Positions 35,269 through 43,922 of a stretch of 64,000 nucleotides of DNA are shown piece after piece. Below the pieces are notes generated by a model. The model made no database searches and was not told the origin of the DNA. It saw only the letters and a list, made by a program, of their open reading frames with translations. The position numbers were made by a program, and so were the translations under genes. Within the stretch, counting starts at the first letter, position 1. Each line of letters starts with the position of its first letter. The stretch is taken from NCBI RefSeq assembly GCF_000427905.1, contig NZ_ATYX01000005.1, positions 186,001 to 250,000 on the forward strand, in the 5' to 3' direction. Source of the stretch: Thermocrispum agreste DSM 44070. GTDB taxonomy: Bacteria; Actinomycetota; Actinomycetes; Mycobacteriales; Pseudonocardiaceae.

Positions 35269-36847
35269 AGCCGTCCGCCCCCTTCACCGGCGCGTTGTGG
35301 ATCACCGACAGGCACATGCCCAGCACCGTCCGGGTGTCCCGGGGATCGATGATCCCGTCGTCGTAGAGCAGCCCGGACAGGAACATCGGCATGGACTCGG
35401 CTTCGATCTGCTGCTCGACCATCGCCCGCATGGCCGCGTCCTGGTCCTCGTCGTACGGTGTGCCGCGGCTTTCCGCGGCCGCCCTCGCCACCAGCGACAG
35501 CACGCCCGCCAGCTGCTGGGCGCCCATCACCGCCGATTTCGCCGACGGCCACGCGAACAGGAACCGCGGGTCGTAGGCGCGGCCGCACATGCCGTAGTGC
35601 CCGGCGCCGTAGGAGGCGCCCATGAGGATCGAGATGTGCGGGACCTTCGAGTTGGACACCGCATTGATCATCTGCGCGCCGTGCTTGATGATCCCGCCCT
35701 GTTCGTACTTGCTGCCCACCATGTAGCCGGTGGTGTTGTGCAGGAAGATCAGCGGGGTGTCGGTCTGGTTGGCCAGCTGGATGAACTGGGCGGCCTTCTG
35801 CGACTCCTCGCTGAACAGCACCCCCTGGGCGTTGGCCAGGATGCCCACCGGGTAGCCGTGCACGTCCGCCCAGCCGGTCACCAGCGACGTCCCGTAGAGC
35901 GGCTTGAACTCGTCGAACTCCGAGCCGTCCACCACGCGGGCGATCACCTCGCGCGGATCGAACGGCACCTTCAGGTCCGTGGGCACGATGCCGAGCAGGT
36001 CCTCCGGGTCCGCCAGCGGCTCGGCGTAGTCCGGCTTGGGCGCCGGCCCCTGTTTGCGCCAGTTGAGCCGGGCGATGATGCGCCTGCCGAGGCGGATGGC
36101 GTCCTGCTCGTCCACAGCGAGGTAGTCGGCCAGGCCGGACTGGCGGGCGTGCATGTCCGCACCGCCCAGCGATTCGTCGTCCGCCTCCTCCCCGGTGGCC
36201 ATCTTCACCAGCGGCGGGCCGCCGAGGAACACCTTGGCGCGCTCCTTGACCATCACCACGTAGTCCGACATGCCCGGCAGGTAGGCGCCGCCCGCGGTCG
36301 AGTTGCCGAACACCAGGGCCACCGTCGGGCGCCGCTCGGCCGAGGCCCTGGTGAGGTCACGGAAGATGCGCCCGCCCGGGATGAAGATGTCCTTCTGGGT
36401 GGGCAGGTCGGCGCCACCGGATTCGACCAGGTTGATGGTCGGCAGGTTGTTCTGCGCGGCGATGTCGGCGGCGCGGAACGACTTGCGCAGCGTGTACGGG
36501 TTCGAGGTGCCGCCCTTCACCGTCGGGTCGGAGGCGATGATCATGCATTCCACGCCTTCGACCACGCCGATGCCGGTCACGATGCTGGCGCCGACGGCGA
36601 AGTCGGTCCCCCATGCCGCCAGCGGGCTCAGCTCCAGAAACGGCGAGTCCTCGTCGACCAGCAGCTCGATGCGTTCCCGGGCGAGCAGCTTGCCCCGTTT
36701 CCGGTGGCGTTCGACGTACTTCTCGCCGCCGCCCGCGACGGCCTTGGCGTGCTCGGCGGCCAGCTCGTCGAGCTTGGCCAGCATCGCGTCGCGGTTGGCC
36801 GCGAACTCGTCGCTGCGGGTGTCGACGCGGGTGGTCAGAACGGTCAT
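35249..36847 (-). CDS. Acyl-CoA carboxylase beta subunit (carboxyltransferase)
   Basis: 532-residue carboxyltransferase that moves CO2 from biotin to an acyl-CoA. Characteristic segments are KYVERHRKRGKLLARERIEL, TVKGGTSNPYTLRKSF, LVESGGADLPTQKDIFIPGG, GNSTAGGAYLPGMSDYVVMV and GASYGAGHYGMCGRAYDPRF. These resemble methylcrotonyl-/geranyl-CoA carboxylase beta rather than propionyl-CoA AccD. The stop overlaps the alpha start and the ATG overlaps the preceding dehydrogenase by 4 nt. With AtuA beside it, a branched enoyl-CoA such as geranyl-CoA or methylcrotonyl-CoA is a reasonable but unproven substrate. Confidence 0.93.
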   Translation of the reverse strand: MTVLTTRVDTRSDEFAANRDAMLAKLDELAAEHAKAVAGGGEKYVERHRKRGKLLARERIELLVDEDSPFLELSPLAAWGTDFAVGASIVTGIGVVEGVECMIIASDPTVKGGTSNPYTLRKSFRAADIAAQNNLPTINLVESGGADLPTQKDIFIPGGRIFRDLTRASAERRPTVALVFGNSTAGGAYLPGMSDYVVMVKERAKVFLGGPPLVKMATGEEADDESLGGADMHARQSGLADYLAVDEQDAIRLGRRIIARLNWRKQGPAPKPDYAEPLADPEDLLGIVPTDLKVPFDPREVIARVVDGSEFDEFKPLYGTSLVTGWADVHGYPVGILANAQGVLFSEESQKAAQFIQLANQTDTPLIFLHNTTGYMVGSKYEQGGIIKHGAQMINAVSNSKVPHISILMGASYGAGHYGMCGRAYDPRFLFAWPSAKSAVMGAQQLAGVLSLVARAAAESRGTPYDEDQDAAMRAMVEQQIEAESMPMFLSGLLYDDGIIDPRDTRTVLGMCLSVIHNAPVKGADGFGVFRM

Positions 36848-37992
36848 GCCGAGTATCCCAGCAGTTTTCCGGCCAGTTGCAGCATGATCTCGTTGGTGCC
36901 GCCGCCGATGCCGATGATGCGCATGTCGCGGAACTGGCGCTCCACTTCGCTCTCCCGCATGTACCCCATCCCGCCGTGCAGCTGCACCGCCTCGTTGGCC
37001 ACCCACTGGCCGGCCTCCACCGCGGTGTTCTTCGCGAACGCCACCTGGACCAGCACGTTCTCCCCCGCCGCGTAGCGCACCGCGAGGTCCCGGGTGTACA
37101 CCCGGGCGACGTCGACCCGCCTGGCCATCTCGGTGAGCCTGTGCTGCACGGTCTGCCGGGAGATCAGGGGGCGGCCGAAGGTGGACCGGTCGCGGCACCA
37201 CTGCACCGTGAGATCCAGGCAGCGTTGCGCGGCGGCGTAGGCCTGGACCGCCAGCGACAGCCGTTCGGTGACGAAGTGCTGCGCGATCTGTGCGAATCCG
37301 GTGTTCTCCACCCCGATCAGGTTCTCCGCAGGCACCCGGCAGTCGGCGAACGACAGCTCCGCGGTGTCCGAGGACAGCCACCCCATCTTGTCGAGCTTGC
37401 GGCTGACGGTGAACCCCGGCGTGCCTTTCTCGATCACCAGCAGCGAGATGCCGTGGGCGCCGGGCTCACCGGTGCGCACCGCCGTGGTGACGAAGTCCGC
37501 GCGGACTCCGGAGGTGATGTAGGTCTTGGCCCCGTTGACCACGTAGTGGTCACCGTCGCGGCGGGCGGTGGTGCGGAGGTTGGCCACGTCGGAGCCGCCG
37601 TCGGGTTCGGTGATCGCCAGCGCGCCGATCTTCTCGCCCGCCAGCGTCGGGCGTACCCAGCGGTCGATCTGAGCCGGGTTGCCCGCGGCGATGATGTGCG
37701 GCAGGGCGATGCTGTGCGTGAACAGCGACGCCTGCACGCCACCGGCGACGCCCCGGTAGCCGAGTTCCTCGGCGACCACGGTCGCGTCGATGATGTCGCC
37801 GCCACCGCCTCCGACCTCTTCCGGATACGGCACCCCGAGCAGTCCGACCTCGGCGGCCTTGCGATGCAGCTCGCGCGGCAACTCGCCGTCGCGCTCCCAC
37901 TGGTCCTGGTAGGGCAGGATGTGCTCCTCGGCGAACCGGGCGGTCATCTCCCGCAGTGCCTTGCGTTCCGGGGTGTCGAACGGGCTGGTCAC
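36844..37992 (-). CDS. Acyl-CoA dehydrogenase (operon copy 2)
   Basis: 382-residue FAD dehydrogenase. Key segments are LAITEPDGGSDVANLRTTAR, YVVNGAKTYITSGVRADF, FGRPLISRQTVQHRLTEMAR and LHGGMGYMRESEVERQFRD, with IGIGGGTNEIM at the C-terminal end. The GG(T/S)NE motif is typical of short- and branched-chain acyl-CoA dehydrogenases, such as isovaleryl- or citronellyl-CoA type. A GTG start overlaps the AtuA stop by 4 nt (GTGA), and its own stop overlaps the beta-subunit start. It probably makes the enoyl-CoA that the carboxylase uses. Confidence 0.92.
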   Translation of the reverse strand: MTSPFDTPERKALREMTARFAEEHILPYQDQWERDGELPRELHRKAAEVGLLGVPYPEEVGGGGGDIIDATVVAEELGYRGVAGGVQASLFTHSIALPHIIAAGNPAQIDRWVRPTLAGEKIGALAITEPDGGSDVANLRTTARRDGDHYVVNGAKTYITSGVRADFVTTAVRTGEPGAHGISLLVIEKGTPGFTVSRKLDKMGWLSSDTAELSFADCRVPAENLIGVENTGFAQIAQHFVTERLSLAVQAYAAAQRCLDLTVQWCRDRSTFGRPLISRQTVQHRLTEMARRVDVARVYTRDLAVRYAAGENVLVQVAFAKNTAVEAGQWVANEAVQLHGGMGYMRESEVERQFRDMRIIGIGGGTNEIMLQLAGKLLGYSA

Positions 37993-39701
37993 AACAGTTC
38001 CTCCGGAATGTCGACGTGCCTGCTGCGCAACCATTCGCCGAGCGCCTTGGCTTGCGGGTCGAAGCGGGCCTGCGACGCGACCCCCTGCCCCAGCAGGCCG
38101 CTGACCACGAAGTTCATCGCCTTGAGGTTCGGCAGCAGGTACCGGCGGACGGGCAGGTCGGCGGTTTCCGGGAGCAGCCGCCGGAACTCGTCCACGGTCA
38201 GGGTGGTGGCCAGCCATCGCCACGCCGCCTCGGTGCGGACCCAGACCCCGACGTTGGCGTCGCCACCCTTGTCACCGCTGCGGGCACCGGCGACCAGGCC
38301 GAGCGGCGCCCGGCGGTACGACTGCGGCCGCAACGGTTCGGGGAGCTCCGGCTCCGGCAGGTCGGTCAGCTCCTGCGTCCGCTGCGCCGGGGCGATTTCG
38401 ACGCGTGCCCCATCGGGCAACACCGCAACGTGCGGCACCTTGCGCGCGTCGACGTAGGCGGGCGTGTACACGCCATACGGGCTGCCATCGCCCGGCGGCG
38501 CGGTGACGTGAAAGCCCGGATAGCTGGCCAGCGCCAGTTCCACGGCCGCGCCGCTGAACGCCCTGCCCACCTTCGCGGGGTCGGTGTCCTTGACCACGCA
38601 GTGCAGCAACGCGCTGGCTTCTTCTTCGGTGGCCGCATCCGGCTTGTCGGTGCGAGCCAGCGTCCACCGCACTTCGGCGGGGCGCGCCTTCGCCAGCAGC
38701 TGCTCCATCTGGTCGCGTACCAGGGCGGCCTTGGCCTCGATGTCCAGGCCGGTGAGCACGAACGTCGTCGCGTTGCGGTACCCGCCGAGCGAGTTCAGGC
38801 AGACCTTCAGCTCCGGGGGTGGCGGCTCGCCCCGCACCCCGCTGATGCGTACCCGGTCCGGACCGTCGCTGCTGAGCCGGATGGTGTCGAATCGCGCGGT
38901 CACGTCCGGACCGGCGTAACGCGCACCGGCGATCTCGTACAGCAGCTGCGCGGTCACGGTGCCGACGGTGACCGCTCCCCCCGTGCCTGGATGCTTGGTG
39001 ATGACGCTCGATCCGTCGGTGTAGACCTCCGCGATGGGGAAACCGGGGTGCCGCAGATCCGGCACCTCGGACCGATCGTCGAAGAACGCGTAGTTGCCGC
39101 CGGTGGCCTGGGCACCGCATTCCACCACGTGCCCGGCCACGACGGCACCGGCCAAGGCGTCGTAGTCTTCGCGGCCCCAGCCGTGGTGGGCCGCGGCGGG
39201 GCCGACGACCAGCGAGGCGTCGGTGACCCGGCCGGTGATGACCACGTCGGCTCCCTGGCGCAGGCACTCGACGATCCCCCACGCGCCCAGGTAGGCGTTC
39301 GCCGTCAGCGGCTTGCCGAATCCCAGTTCCCCCGCGCGGGCCCGCAGGTCGTCCCCTTCGACGTGGGCGACCGCGGCGTCGACGTCGAGCTCCCGCGCCA
39401 GCGACCGCACGGCGTCGGCCAGGCCGGCCGGATTCAGGCCCCCGGCGTTGACCACGATCCTCACCCCGCGGTCCTTCGCCAAGGCCAGGTTCTCCCGCAG
39501 TTGCCGCAGGAACGTCCTGGCGTACCCGCGGCTGGGGTCCTTCAGCAGGTCGCGGCCGAGGATCAGCATCGTCAGCTCGGCCAGGTAGTCACCGGTCAGG
39601 TAGTCCAGCTCCCCGCCGGTCAGCTGTTCCTGCACGGCCGCGAACCGGTCACCGTAGAACCCGGAGGCGTTGCCGATCCGCACCGGTCGTTGCGCACTCA
39701 T
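37989..39701 (-). CDS. AtuA-like protein (acyclic terpene utilisation family, DUF1446)
   Basis: 570-residue cytoplasmic protein with the AtuA signature: IGNASGFYGDRFAAVQEQLT at the N-terminus, LDYLTGDYLAELTMLILGRD, VVNAGGLNPAGLADAVR, VITGRVTDASLVVGPAAAHH and HVVECGAQATGGNY. The C-terminal part (APLGLVAGARSGDKGGDANV) belongs to the companion domain often fused to it. In Pseudomonas, atuA is part of the citronellol/geraniol cluster, but its catalytic role is not known. It lies in the operon with 4-nt overlaps on both sides, supporting a function tied to the acyl-CoA carboxylase. Confidence 0.88.
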   Translation of the reverse strand: MSAQRPVRIGNASGFYGDRFAAVQEQLTGGELDYLTGDYLAELTMLILGRDLLKDPSRGYARTFLRQLRENLALAKDRGVRIVVNAGGLNPAGLADAVRSLARELDVDAAVAHVEGDDLRARAGELGFGKPLTANAYLGAWGIVECLRQGADVVITGRVTDASLVVGPAAAHHGWGREDYDALAGAVVAGHVVECGAQATGGNYAFFDDRSEVPDLRHPGFPIAEVYTDGSSVITKHPGTGGAVTVGTVTAQLLYEIAGARYAGPDVTARFDTIRLSSDGPDRVRISGVRGEPPPPELKVCLNSLGGYRNATTFVLTGLDIEAKAALVRDQMEQLLAKARPAEVRWTLARTDKPDAATEEEASALLHCVVKDTDPAKVGRAFSGAAVELALASYPGFHVTAPPGDGSPYGVYTPAYVDARKVPHVAVLPDGARVEIAPAQRTQELTDLPEPELPEPLRPQSYRRAPLGLVAGARSGDKGGDANVGVWVRTEAAWRWLATTLTVDEFRRLLPETADLPVRRYLLPNLKAMNFVVSGLLGQGVASQARFDPQAKALGEWLRSRHVDIPEELL

Positions 39702-40489
39702 GCGAACTGCCCCGGCTGTCGTCCCTTGCCCGGCGGGCCCGCGAACGCCTGGGCGATCTCCAGCCAGCGCTCGGCGTCCGGGCCGACCGCGTGCACGGCA
39801 CAGTCGTCCCGGTGCCGTCGCTGGGTGGCCAGCAACGCGAAGTCCAGGGCGTTGCCGGTGACGCGCTGCCCGGCGTCCTCCGGCCCCCAGGTCCACACCT
39901 GGCCGGTGGGCCCGGTCAGCTCCACCCGGAACTGCTCGCCGGGCGGCGTGAGCCCGTTGATCGAGTACGCGAAGTCCCGGGTACGCACGGCGATGTGCAC
40001 CACGTGCCGGAGGCGCTCGGTCGGAACGCGCTCGATCCCCAGCGTGTCGACGACGTCCTGGCCGTGGGCCCACGTCTCCATCAGGCGAGCGGTGGCCATC
40101 GACGCCGCACTCATCGGCGGGCCGAACCACTGGATCTTGCGCCCGGCAGGCAGCGCAAGCAGCGCATCGGCCAGCTTCCTCCTGCTCGCGCGCCAGCGCG
40201 CCAGCAGTTCCTCCGGAGGCGCCTTGGCCCCCTCGTGCGCGGACCGGTCCGCATACTCGTCCACGTTCTCCGCGGCCCGCTCGGCCATGGTGGAGAATCG
40301 TTCCGGCTCGGTGACCGCCACCACGGCGATCTCGTCGGTCCACGCCAGGTGCGCTATCTGGTGCGCGATCGTCCAGCCGGGCGCGGGCGTGGCAAGCTGC
40401 CACTGCTCCGGCGTCAGCCGGTTCACCACCCCGTCCAGCTCCGCGGCTTCGGCTTCGAAGTCGCGCACCACCGCGGCAACGTCCACCAT
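39698..40489 (-). CDS. TIGR03084-family metal-binding (DinB/mycothiol-dependent type) protein
   Basis: 263-residue protein with a four-helix DinB/maleylpyruvate-isomerase fold. The metal-binding histidines are in PGWTIAHQIAHLAWTD and ETWAHGQDVVDTLG; a C-terminal beta domain contains GQVWTWGPEDAGQRVTG. Proteins of this fold in mycothiol producers may use mycothiol, and mshC is present in this window. It is the first gene of the operon (promoter and palindrome just upstream at 40519-40536), and its stop overlaps the AtuA start by 4 nt. Exact reaction unknown. Confidence 0.85.
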   Translation of the reverse strand: MVDVAAVVRDFEAEAAELDGVVNRLTPEQWQLATPAPGWTIAHQIAHLAWTDEIAVVAVTEPERFSTMAERAAENVDEYADRSAHEGAKAPPEELLARWRASRRKLADALLALPAGRKIQWFGPPMSAASMATARLMETWAHGQDVVDTLGIERVPTERLRHVVHIAVRTRDFAYSINGLTPPGEQFRVELTGPTGQVWTWGPEDAGQRVTGNALDFALLATQRRHRDDCAVHAVGPDAERWLEIAQAFAGPPGKGRQPGQFA

Positions 40490-40518
40490 GCGGCCAGCCT
40501 CGCATCCCCGGCAACAAA

Positions 40519-40536
40519 AATCAAGCGTGCTTGATT
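40519..40536. promoter_or_regulatory. 18-bp palindromic operator of the catabolic operon
   Basis: AATCAAGC (40519-40526), GT, GCTTGATT (40529-40536): a perfect 8-bp inverted repeat, 29 bp before the ATG of the first operon gene and 53 bp before the divergent P450 start. The CAAGC/GCTTG core is of the kind bound by TetR regulators of acyl-CoA metabolism. The TetR gene inside the operon is the likely ligand protein. Confidence 0.65.
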
Positions 40537-40589
40537 GTTTCAGCATAACCGCTTTGGTGCATTGACAGCCCAGGCGGCACCGGTGGACG

Positions 40590-42053
40590 GTGAGTTGGAC
40601 GCTTGTCCAGTCCGTCCGCACGGAGGCAGCCGTGGTGCTTCGGCAGCACAAACCCACCCTCGCCACCGTGAGCCTGCCCGGCATGGTAGACCGCAAGCTG
40701 CTGCACGGGCACGCCTCCCCCACCCCGCTGGCCACCCCGCCCGCGGGCAGCGGCCTGAAACCGGTGCTCGGCGACTTCGGCCTGCCGTTCATCGGTCACA
40801 CGCTGGCCCACATGCGCCACCCGGTCGACTTCGCCTTGGCCCGCTACCGGCGCCTGGGCCCGGTGTCGTGGGGCGGCATGCTCGGCCGGCGTGCGGCGGC
40901 CGCCGCCGGCCCGGACGCCACCCAGGTCGTGCTGGTCAACAAGGACCGGGTGTACTCCCAGCAGGGCTGGGCCACGCTGATCGACCGGTTCTTCCACCGC
41001 GGCCTGATGCTGCTCGACTTCGACGAGCATCTGCGGCACCGCCGGATCATGAACCATGCGTTCACCCGCGAGCGCCTGGCCGGCTACGCCGAGCAGTTCG
41101 GACCGGTCGTCGACCGCGGGGTCACCGCACTGCCGACGGACCGCCCGGTCCGGCTGTACTGGAAGCTGAAGCAGCTGACCCTGGACGTGGCCGCACGCGT
41201 CTTCATGGACACACCCAGCGGTGCGTCCAAGGAGATCAACAAGGCGTTCGTCGACGCGGTACGGGCCACCACGTCGTTCGTCCGCGCACCGATCCCGGGT
41301 GGCCGCTGGTGGGCAGGCGTGCGTGGCCGCGAGCTGCTGGAGCGCTACTTCGCCGAGCGGCTGCCCGCCAAGCGGGCCTCGGACTCGTCCGACCTGTTCG
41401 CGGCCCTGTGCCACGCCGAGGACGCCGACGGCGCCCGGTTCACCGACACCGACGTCGTCAACCACATGATCTTCCTGATGATGGCGGCGCACGACACGGC
41501 CACCATCACCACCACCGCCACGGTGTACTACCTGGGGAAACACCCGGATTGGCAGGAGCGGGTGCGCGAGGAAGCGCGCACCGTCGGCCCCGGGCCGCTC
41601 GGCCTGGCGGAGCTGGATGCGCTGAGCACGCTGGAGCTGGTGATCAAGGAATCGCTGCGCCTGGCGGCTCCGGTACCCAGCCTGATGCGCAAGACCGTGC
41701 GGGATACCGACCTCATGGGGCACTACGTCCCGGCCGGCACCCTCGTCGTGCTCTCCCCCACACTCAACCACTACTTGAGTGAATATTGGACGGATCCGCA
41801 CGCGTTCGACCCGATGCGGTTCGCCGAACCGCGCCGGGAGGACCGCTCGCACCGGTTCGCCTGGGTCCCGTTCGGCGGAGGGGCGCACAAGTGCATCGGG
41901 ATGCACTTCGGAATGTACGAGGTGAAGGCACTGCTGCACGCTATGCTGATGCGCTACCGATGGTGGCTGCCGGAGTCGTACCAGCTGCGCTGGGACCACA
42001 CCGCGCTGCCCGTGCCCGCCGACGGCCTTCCGGTCCGCCTGTACCGACGGTGA
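40590..42053 (+). CDS. Cytochrome P450
   Basis: Haem monooxygenase of 487 residues. The I-helix is MMAAHDTATITTTATVYYLG, the K-helix ExxR is in IKESLRLAAPVPSLMRKT, and the haem loop FGGGAHKCIGMHFGMYEV has ligand C435. The CYP class resembles CYP51/CYP120-like or actinobacterial CYP135/138-type enzymes; I cannot fix the family. No ferredoxin or reductase gene adjoins it, so redox partners are elsewhere. GTG 40590 is the longest start; GTG 40668 or ATG 40683 are equally credible and would remove about 30 residues. Divergent from the catabolic operon across a shared operator. Confidence 0.9.
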   Translation: MSWTLVQSVRTEAAVVLRQHKPTLATVSLPGMVDRKLLHGHASPTPLATPPAGSGLKPVLGDFGLPFIGHTLAHMRHPVDFALARYRRLGPVSWGGMLGRRAAAAAGPDATQVVLVNKDRVYSQQGWATLIDRFFHRGLMLLDFDEHLRHRRIMNHAFTRERLAGYAEQFGPVVDRGVTALPTDRPVRLYWKLKQLTLDVAARVFMDTPSGASKEINKAFVDAVRATTSFVRAPIPGGRWWAGVRGRELLERYFAERLPAKRASDSSDLFAALCHAEDADGARFTDTDVVNHMIFLMMAAHDTATITTTATVYYLGKHPDWQERVREEARTVGPGPLGLAELDALSTLELVIKESLRLAAPVPSLMRKTVRDTDLMGHYVPAGTLVVLSPTLNHYLSEYWTDPHAFDPMRFAEPRREDRSHRFAWVPFGGGAHKCIGMHFGMYEVKALLHAMLMRYRWWLPESYQLRWDHTALPVPADGLPVRLYRR

Positions 42054-42101
42054 TCATCACGCCCGGCGCCCAAGAGCTCCACCCGGTGATACGACCACCA
42101 A

Positions 42102-42151
42102 GCCGGGTGAACCACCCACGGCGACGCGGAGCCGTTCGTGAAGGTTTTTTT
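42102..42151 (+). terminator. Weak terminator candidate after the P450 gene
   Basis: GCCGGGTG (42102-42109) can pair with CACCC and a later GGC (42113-42122) around AAC with a 2-nt bulge. A run of seven T lies at 42145-42151, a rarity in this GC-rich window. The distance between hairpin and T-run (23 nt) is longer than in an intrinsic terminator, so this is a modest call. Confidence 0.3.
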
Positions 42152-42305
42152 GCCTCGGAGCGGCCGAGGGTGGCATGGCGGCTTGATCGCGGGGTGCGAC
42201 CGGGTGTCTACTGGCAGAACCCCCCATCCCGTCCCATCCGTGCCGGCACATGGTGTTCGGGGCCCGTGTGCTGGCGTCGACGACTACTGCACACGAGGTG
42301 CTTCC

Positions 42306-43922
42306 TTGACTTCTCCTGGTGAACAGCCAGGCTCGGCGACCCCGTCCGCCGATCGGTTCGTCGCCCTGTTCGCCGCGGCGCCGTTCGGGATCGCGCTCAC
42401 CGACCGGCAGGGCATCATCGCCGAGGCCAACCAGGCCCTCGGCCGGTTCCTCGGGGTCGACCCCGCCGAGCTGCGTGGCAAACCCTTCGTCGAGATCCTC
42501 ACCGGCGACGACCCGAAGCAGCGCTACCCGGCCGTCGTGGTGCGCGACACCAGCGAACTGCACCTGCTACAGGAAATGCTGCGCCACCAGAATGTGCACG
42601 ACCCGCTGACCGGGCTGCCCAATGCCGACAGCTTCCGCGGCAAGGTCGAAGCCGCGATGGTGGATCGCACCCACCCGCAGCTGGCGCTCATCGTGTTCGA
42701 CCTGGACGGGTTCCGGTTGATCAACGACGGCCTCGGCCCCGAGGTGGGCAACCGGATGCTCAGCCGGGTCGCGGACAAGCTGCGGGAGATCTTCCCGGCG
42801 GAGGCGGTGATCGGCCGGATGATCGGCGACCGGTTCGGCGTGCTGCTCCGCGGCTCGTTCACCGGCCAGGCGCTGACCAGGCAGGCCGAGGAAGTGCTGA
42901 AGGAACTCGCCGAACCGCTCTACCTCGACGGCAACGGCATCGCGCTCAGTGCGAGCGTGGGCATCGTGGTGCGCTCGACCGGTGGTTCCGCCGACGATCT
43001 GCTGCGCGCCGCGGAGATCACCGTGCACCGGGCGAAATCCGCGGGGCGGGCGCAGTGGATGATGTTCGACGCCGAACAGGACCGGCGGGAACGGCACCTC
43101 GCCAAGCGCGGTGCGGTGCTCGGCGGCGCGCTGGAGACCGGCGAGTTCGAGTTCCGCTACCAGCCGACGGTGCGCCCGGACGGCTCCGGCGAACTGGTGC
43201 TGATCCAGGCCGAGCTGGTGTGGAATCACCCGGACGACGGTGTGCTCGAGGCGCACGAGTTCATCCCGATGGCCGACCTGACCGGCATGACGGTGCCGAT
43301 CGGCCGGTGGATGATCGACGACGCGGTGGCCACGCTGGCGCGCTGGCGTGCCCAGTTCGGCCCGGCGGTGGCCGAGCTGGCCGTCCGGCTGCCGTCCCGC
43401 CTGGCCATCGACCAGGACCTGGTCGGCATGGTGCGGTCCGCCCTGGACGAGCACCAGCTGCCCGCCGAGTCGCTGAGCGTGTGGACGAAGGCGACGACGC
43501 TCGACGACGAGCGCGGTGACGTGCGCGAGTCCTACGCGCTGCTGGCGGATCTCGGGGTCCGCGTCGGTCTGCTCATCACCCACCCGTCGCAGTTCGACGT
43601 GTTCACCGGCGACCTGCCCCTGCACGACGTGATCCTGGCCGAGTCGATGGTGGAGCTGGTCTCGGCGGACTACCCGGTGGAGACCAGCGCGACCATGCGC
43701 GGTCTGCACGACTTCCTGGCCAAGCCGTTCGAGCAGGGCATCCGGGTGTCCGCCCAGGGCGTGGAAAGCCGGGATCAGATGCAGCGGTTGGCCGAACTGG
43801 GTGTCAGCGCGGTGCGCGGCCCGGCGATTCATCAGCCGCTCACCGCGTCGGCGATGGAGAAGCTGCTGGCCGAGGCCGGTGACCCCGCCAACGTCTCCGC
43901 CGGCCCGCAGCACGACACGTGA
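42306..43922 (+). CDS. PAS-GGDEF-EAL protein with both catalytic motifs degenerate
   Basis: 538-residue signalling protein: PAS domain (about 15-75; FVALFAAAPFGIALTDRQGI), GGDEF-like domain (about 95-260) and EAL-like domain (about 275-525). The GGDEF signature is replaced by IGDRF (GRMIGDRFGVLLR), and EAL by AEL (IQAELVWNHP). The DDFGTG loop of the EAL domain is also absent (ITHPSQFDVF). It is therefore unlikely to make or cleave c-di-GMP and may act as a c-di-GMP or nucleotide receptor. TTG start, supported by GAGG 7 nt upstream. No transmembrane segment. Confidence 0.88.
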   Translation: MTSPGEQPGSATPSADRFVALFAAAPFGIALTDRQGIIAEANQALGRFLGVDPAELRGKPFVEILTGDDPKQRYPAVVVRDTSELHLLQEMLRHQNVHDPLTGLPNADSFRGKVEAAMVDRTHPQLALIVFDLDGFRLINDGLGPEVGNRMLSRVADKLREIFPAEAVIGRMIGDRFGVLLRGSFTGQALTRQAEEVLKELAEPLYLDGNGIALSASVGIVVRSTGGSADDLLRAAEITVHRAKSAGRAQWMMFDAEQDRRERHLAKRGAVLGGALETGEFEFRYQPTVRPDGSGELVLIQAELVWNHPDDGVLEAHEFIPMADLTGMTVPIGRWMIDDAVATLARWRAQFGPAVAELAVRLPSRLAIDQDLVGMVRSALDEHQLPAESLSVWTKATTLDDERGDVRESYALLADLGVRVGLLITHPSQFDVFTGDLPLHDVILAESMVELVSADYPVETSATMRGLHDFLAKPFEQGIRVSAQGVESRDQMQRLAELGVSAVRGPAIHQPLTASAMEKLLAEAGDPANVSAGPQHDT

